A DNA stretch of 64,000 nucleotides, from the NCBI GenBank assembly GCA_023159155.1, contig JAJNNX010000029.1:496001-560000 (forward strand), in the 5' to 3' direction. This document shows, in pieces, positions 63,728 to 64,000 of this stretch. Each line of letters starts with the position of its first letter. The first letter of the stretch is position 1. The notes beneath the pieces were generated by a model, which saw only the letters and a program-made list of their open reading frames with translations, was not told the origin of the DNA and searched no databases. The DNA comes from Ustulina deusta. Lineage: Eukaryota > Ascomycota > Sordariomycetes > Xylariales > Xylariaceae. The position numbers and the translations under genes are program-made.

Positions 63728-64000
63728 AGTTGTAAGAATAGCCACCACATTGGCTCTTGTTGGTGTCCTTTGATAGGACCCCAGTTCCTTTGATAGGACG
63801 GCAGTGCGTCGGGGCGTTGTTGTTTTTGTTTATCTAGATGCGATATTGATAGAGTGTGCCTATAGAAAATACCATACCATGCACCGCATTCGCAATGGTG
63901 CTGTGTTTAGTGTGAAAATCTCTCTTCATCGTGATGCCGCTGCTAAGGAGTTTGCAGTGATCCGCTAATAATATGCTTGTGTTGTTTCTGAGGTCAGATA
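63678..64000. other. 3' flank to window end
   Basis: Contains the rest of the third repeat unit with an alternative-frame stop at 63735, then noncoding DNA with a short direct repeat (CCTTTGATAGGAC twice at about 63769-63799). Nothing else seen. Confidence 0.6.

Overview
The window looks like nuclear DNA of a filamentous ascomycete (Pezizomycotina, most likely a Sordariomycete; genus not determinable by eye). The evidence is short GT-AG introns, mostly about 50-165 bases, with CTAAC/CTGAC-like branch sites. The protein families also fit: a fungal M24 peptidase, a PF14269-type arylsulfotransferase, DUF3431, a Zn2Cys6 regulator, SRPK, IWS1 and Brl1/Brr6. Long gene-poor stretches are rich in TAGGTA/TACCTA words and CT tracts, and there is transposon debris.

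Layout. 0-8 kb: a small Cys-rich protein on the minus strand, a broken NAD(P)-dependent reductase gene, a four-exon SDR, a 4 kb gene-poor gap, then a membrane-tailed sulfotransferase. 8-20 kb: an MFS transporter, a gap with a possible decayed gene and a 227-bp inverted-repeat element, then a signal-peptide M24 metallopeptidase. 20-32 kb: a 3.5 kb gap, a weakly supported two-exon gene, SRPK, then divergent IWS1 and Brl1/Brr6 genes. 32-47 kb: a TA-flanked Tc1/mariner-type MITE, a Zn2Cys6 regulator, a polyQ C2H2 factor and an arylsulfotransferase. 47-56 kb: a decayed secreted-protein gene, an intron-containing tRNA-Leu(CAA), an initiator tRNA-Met and AT-rich repeat debris. 56-64 kb: a flavohemoglobin, a DUF3431 gene with a (CA)50 tract in its intron, and a lineage-specific protein with a SUMO-interaction-like motif and a frame-shifting tandem repeat at its C-terminus.

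The genes do not form an obvious pathway or biosynthetic cluster. No PKS, NRPS or terpene synthase core is visible. Housekeeping genes (SRPK, IWS1, Brl1, tRNAs) alternate with accessory enzymes and regulators. Splice models were built by hand and checked for phase: each spliced CDS listed keeps an open frame to a stop. Nothing here amounts to a clear new biological system. The most unusual items are the 62-63.7 kb gene, the two inverted-repeat elements, and the small dispersed repeat families shared between distant parts of the window.
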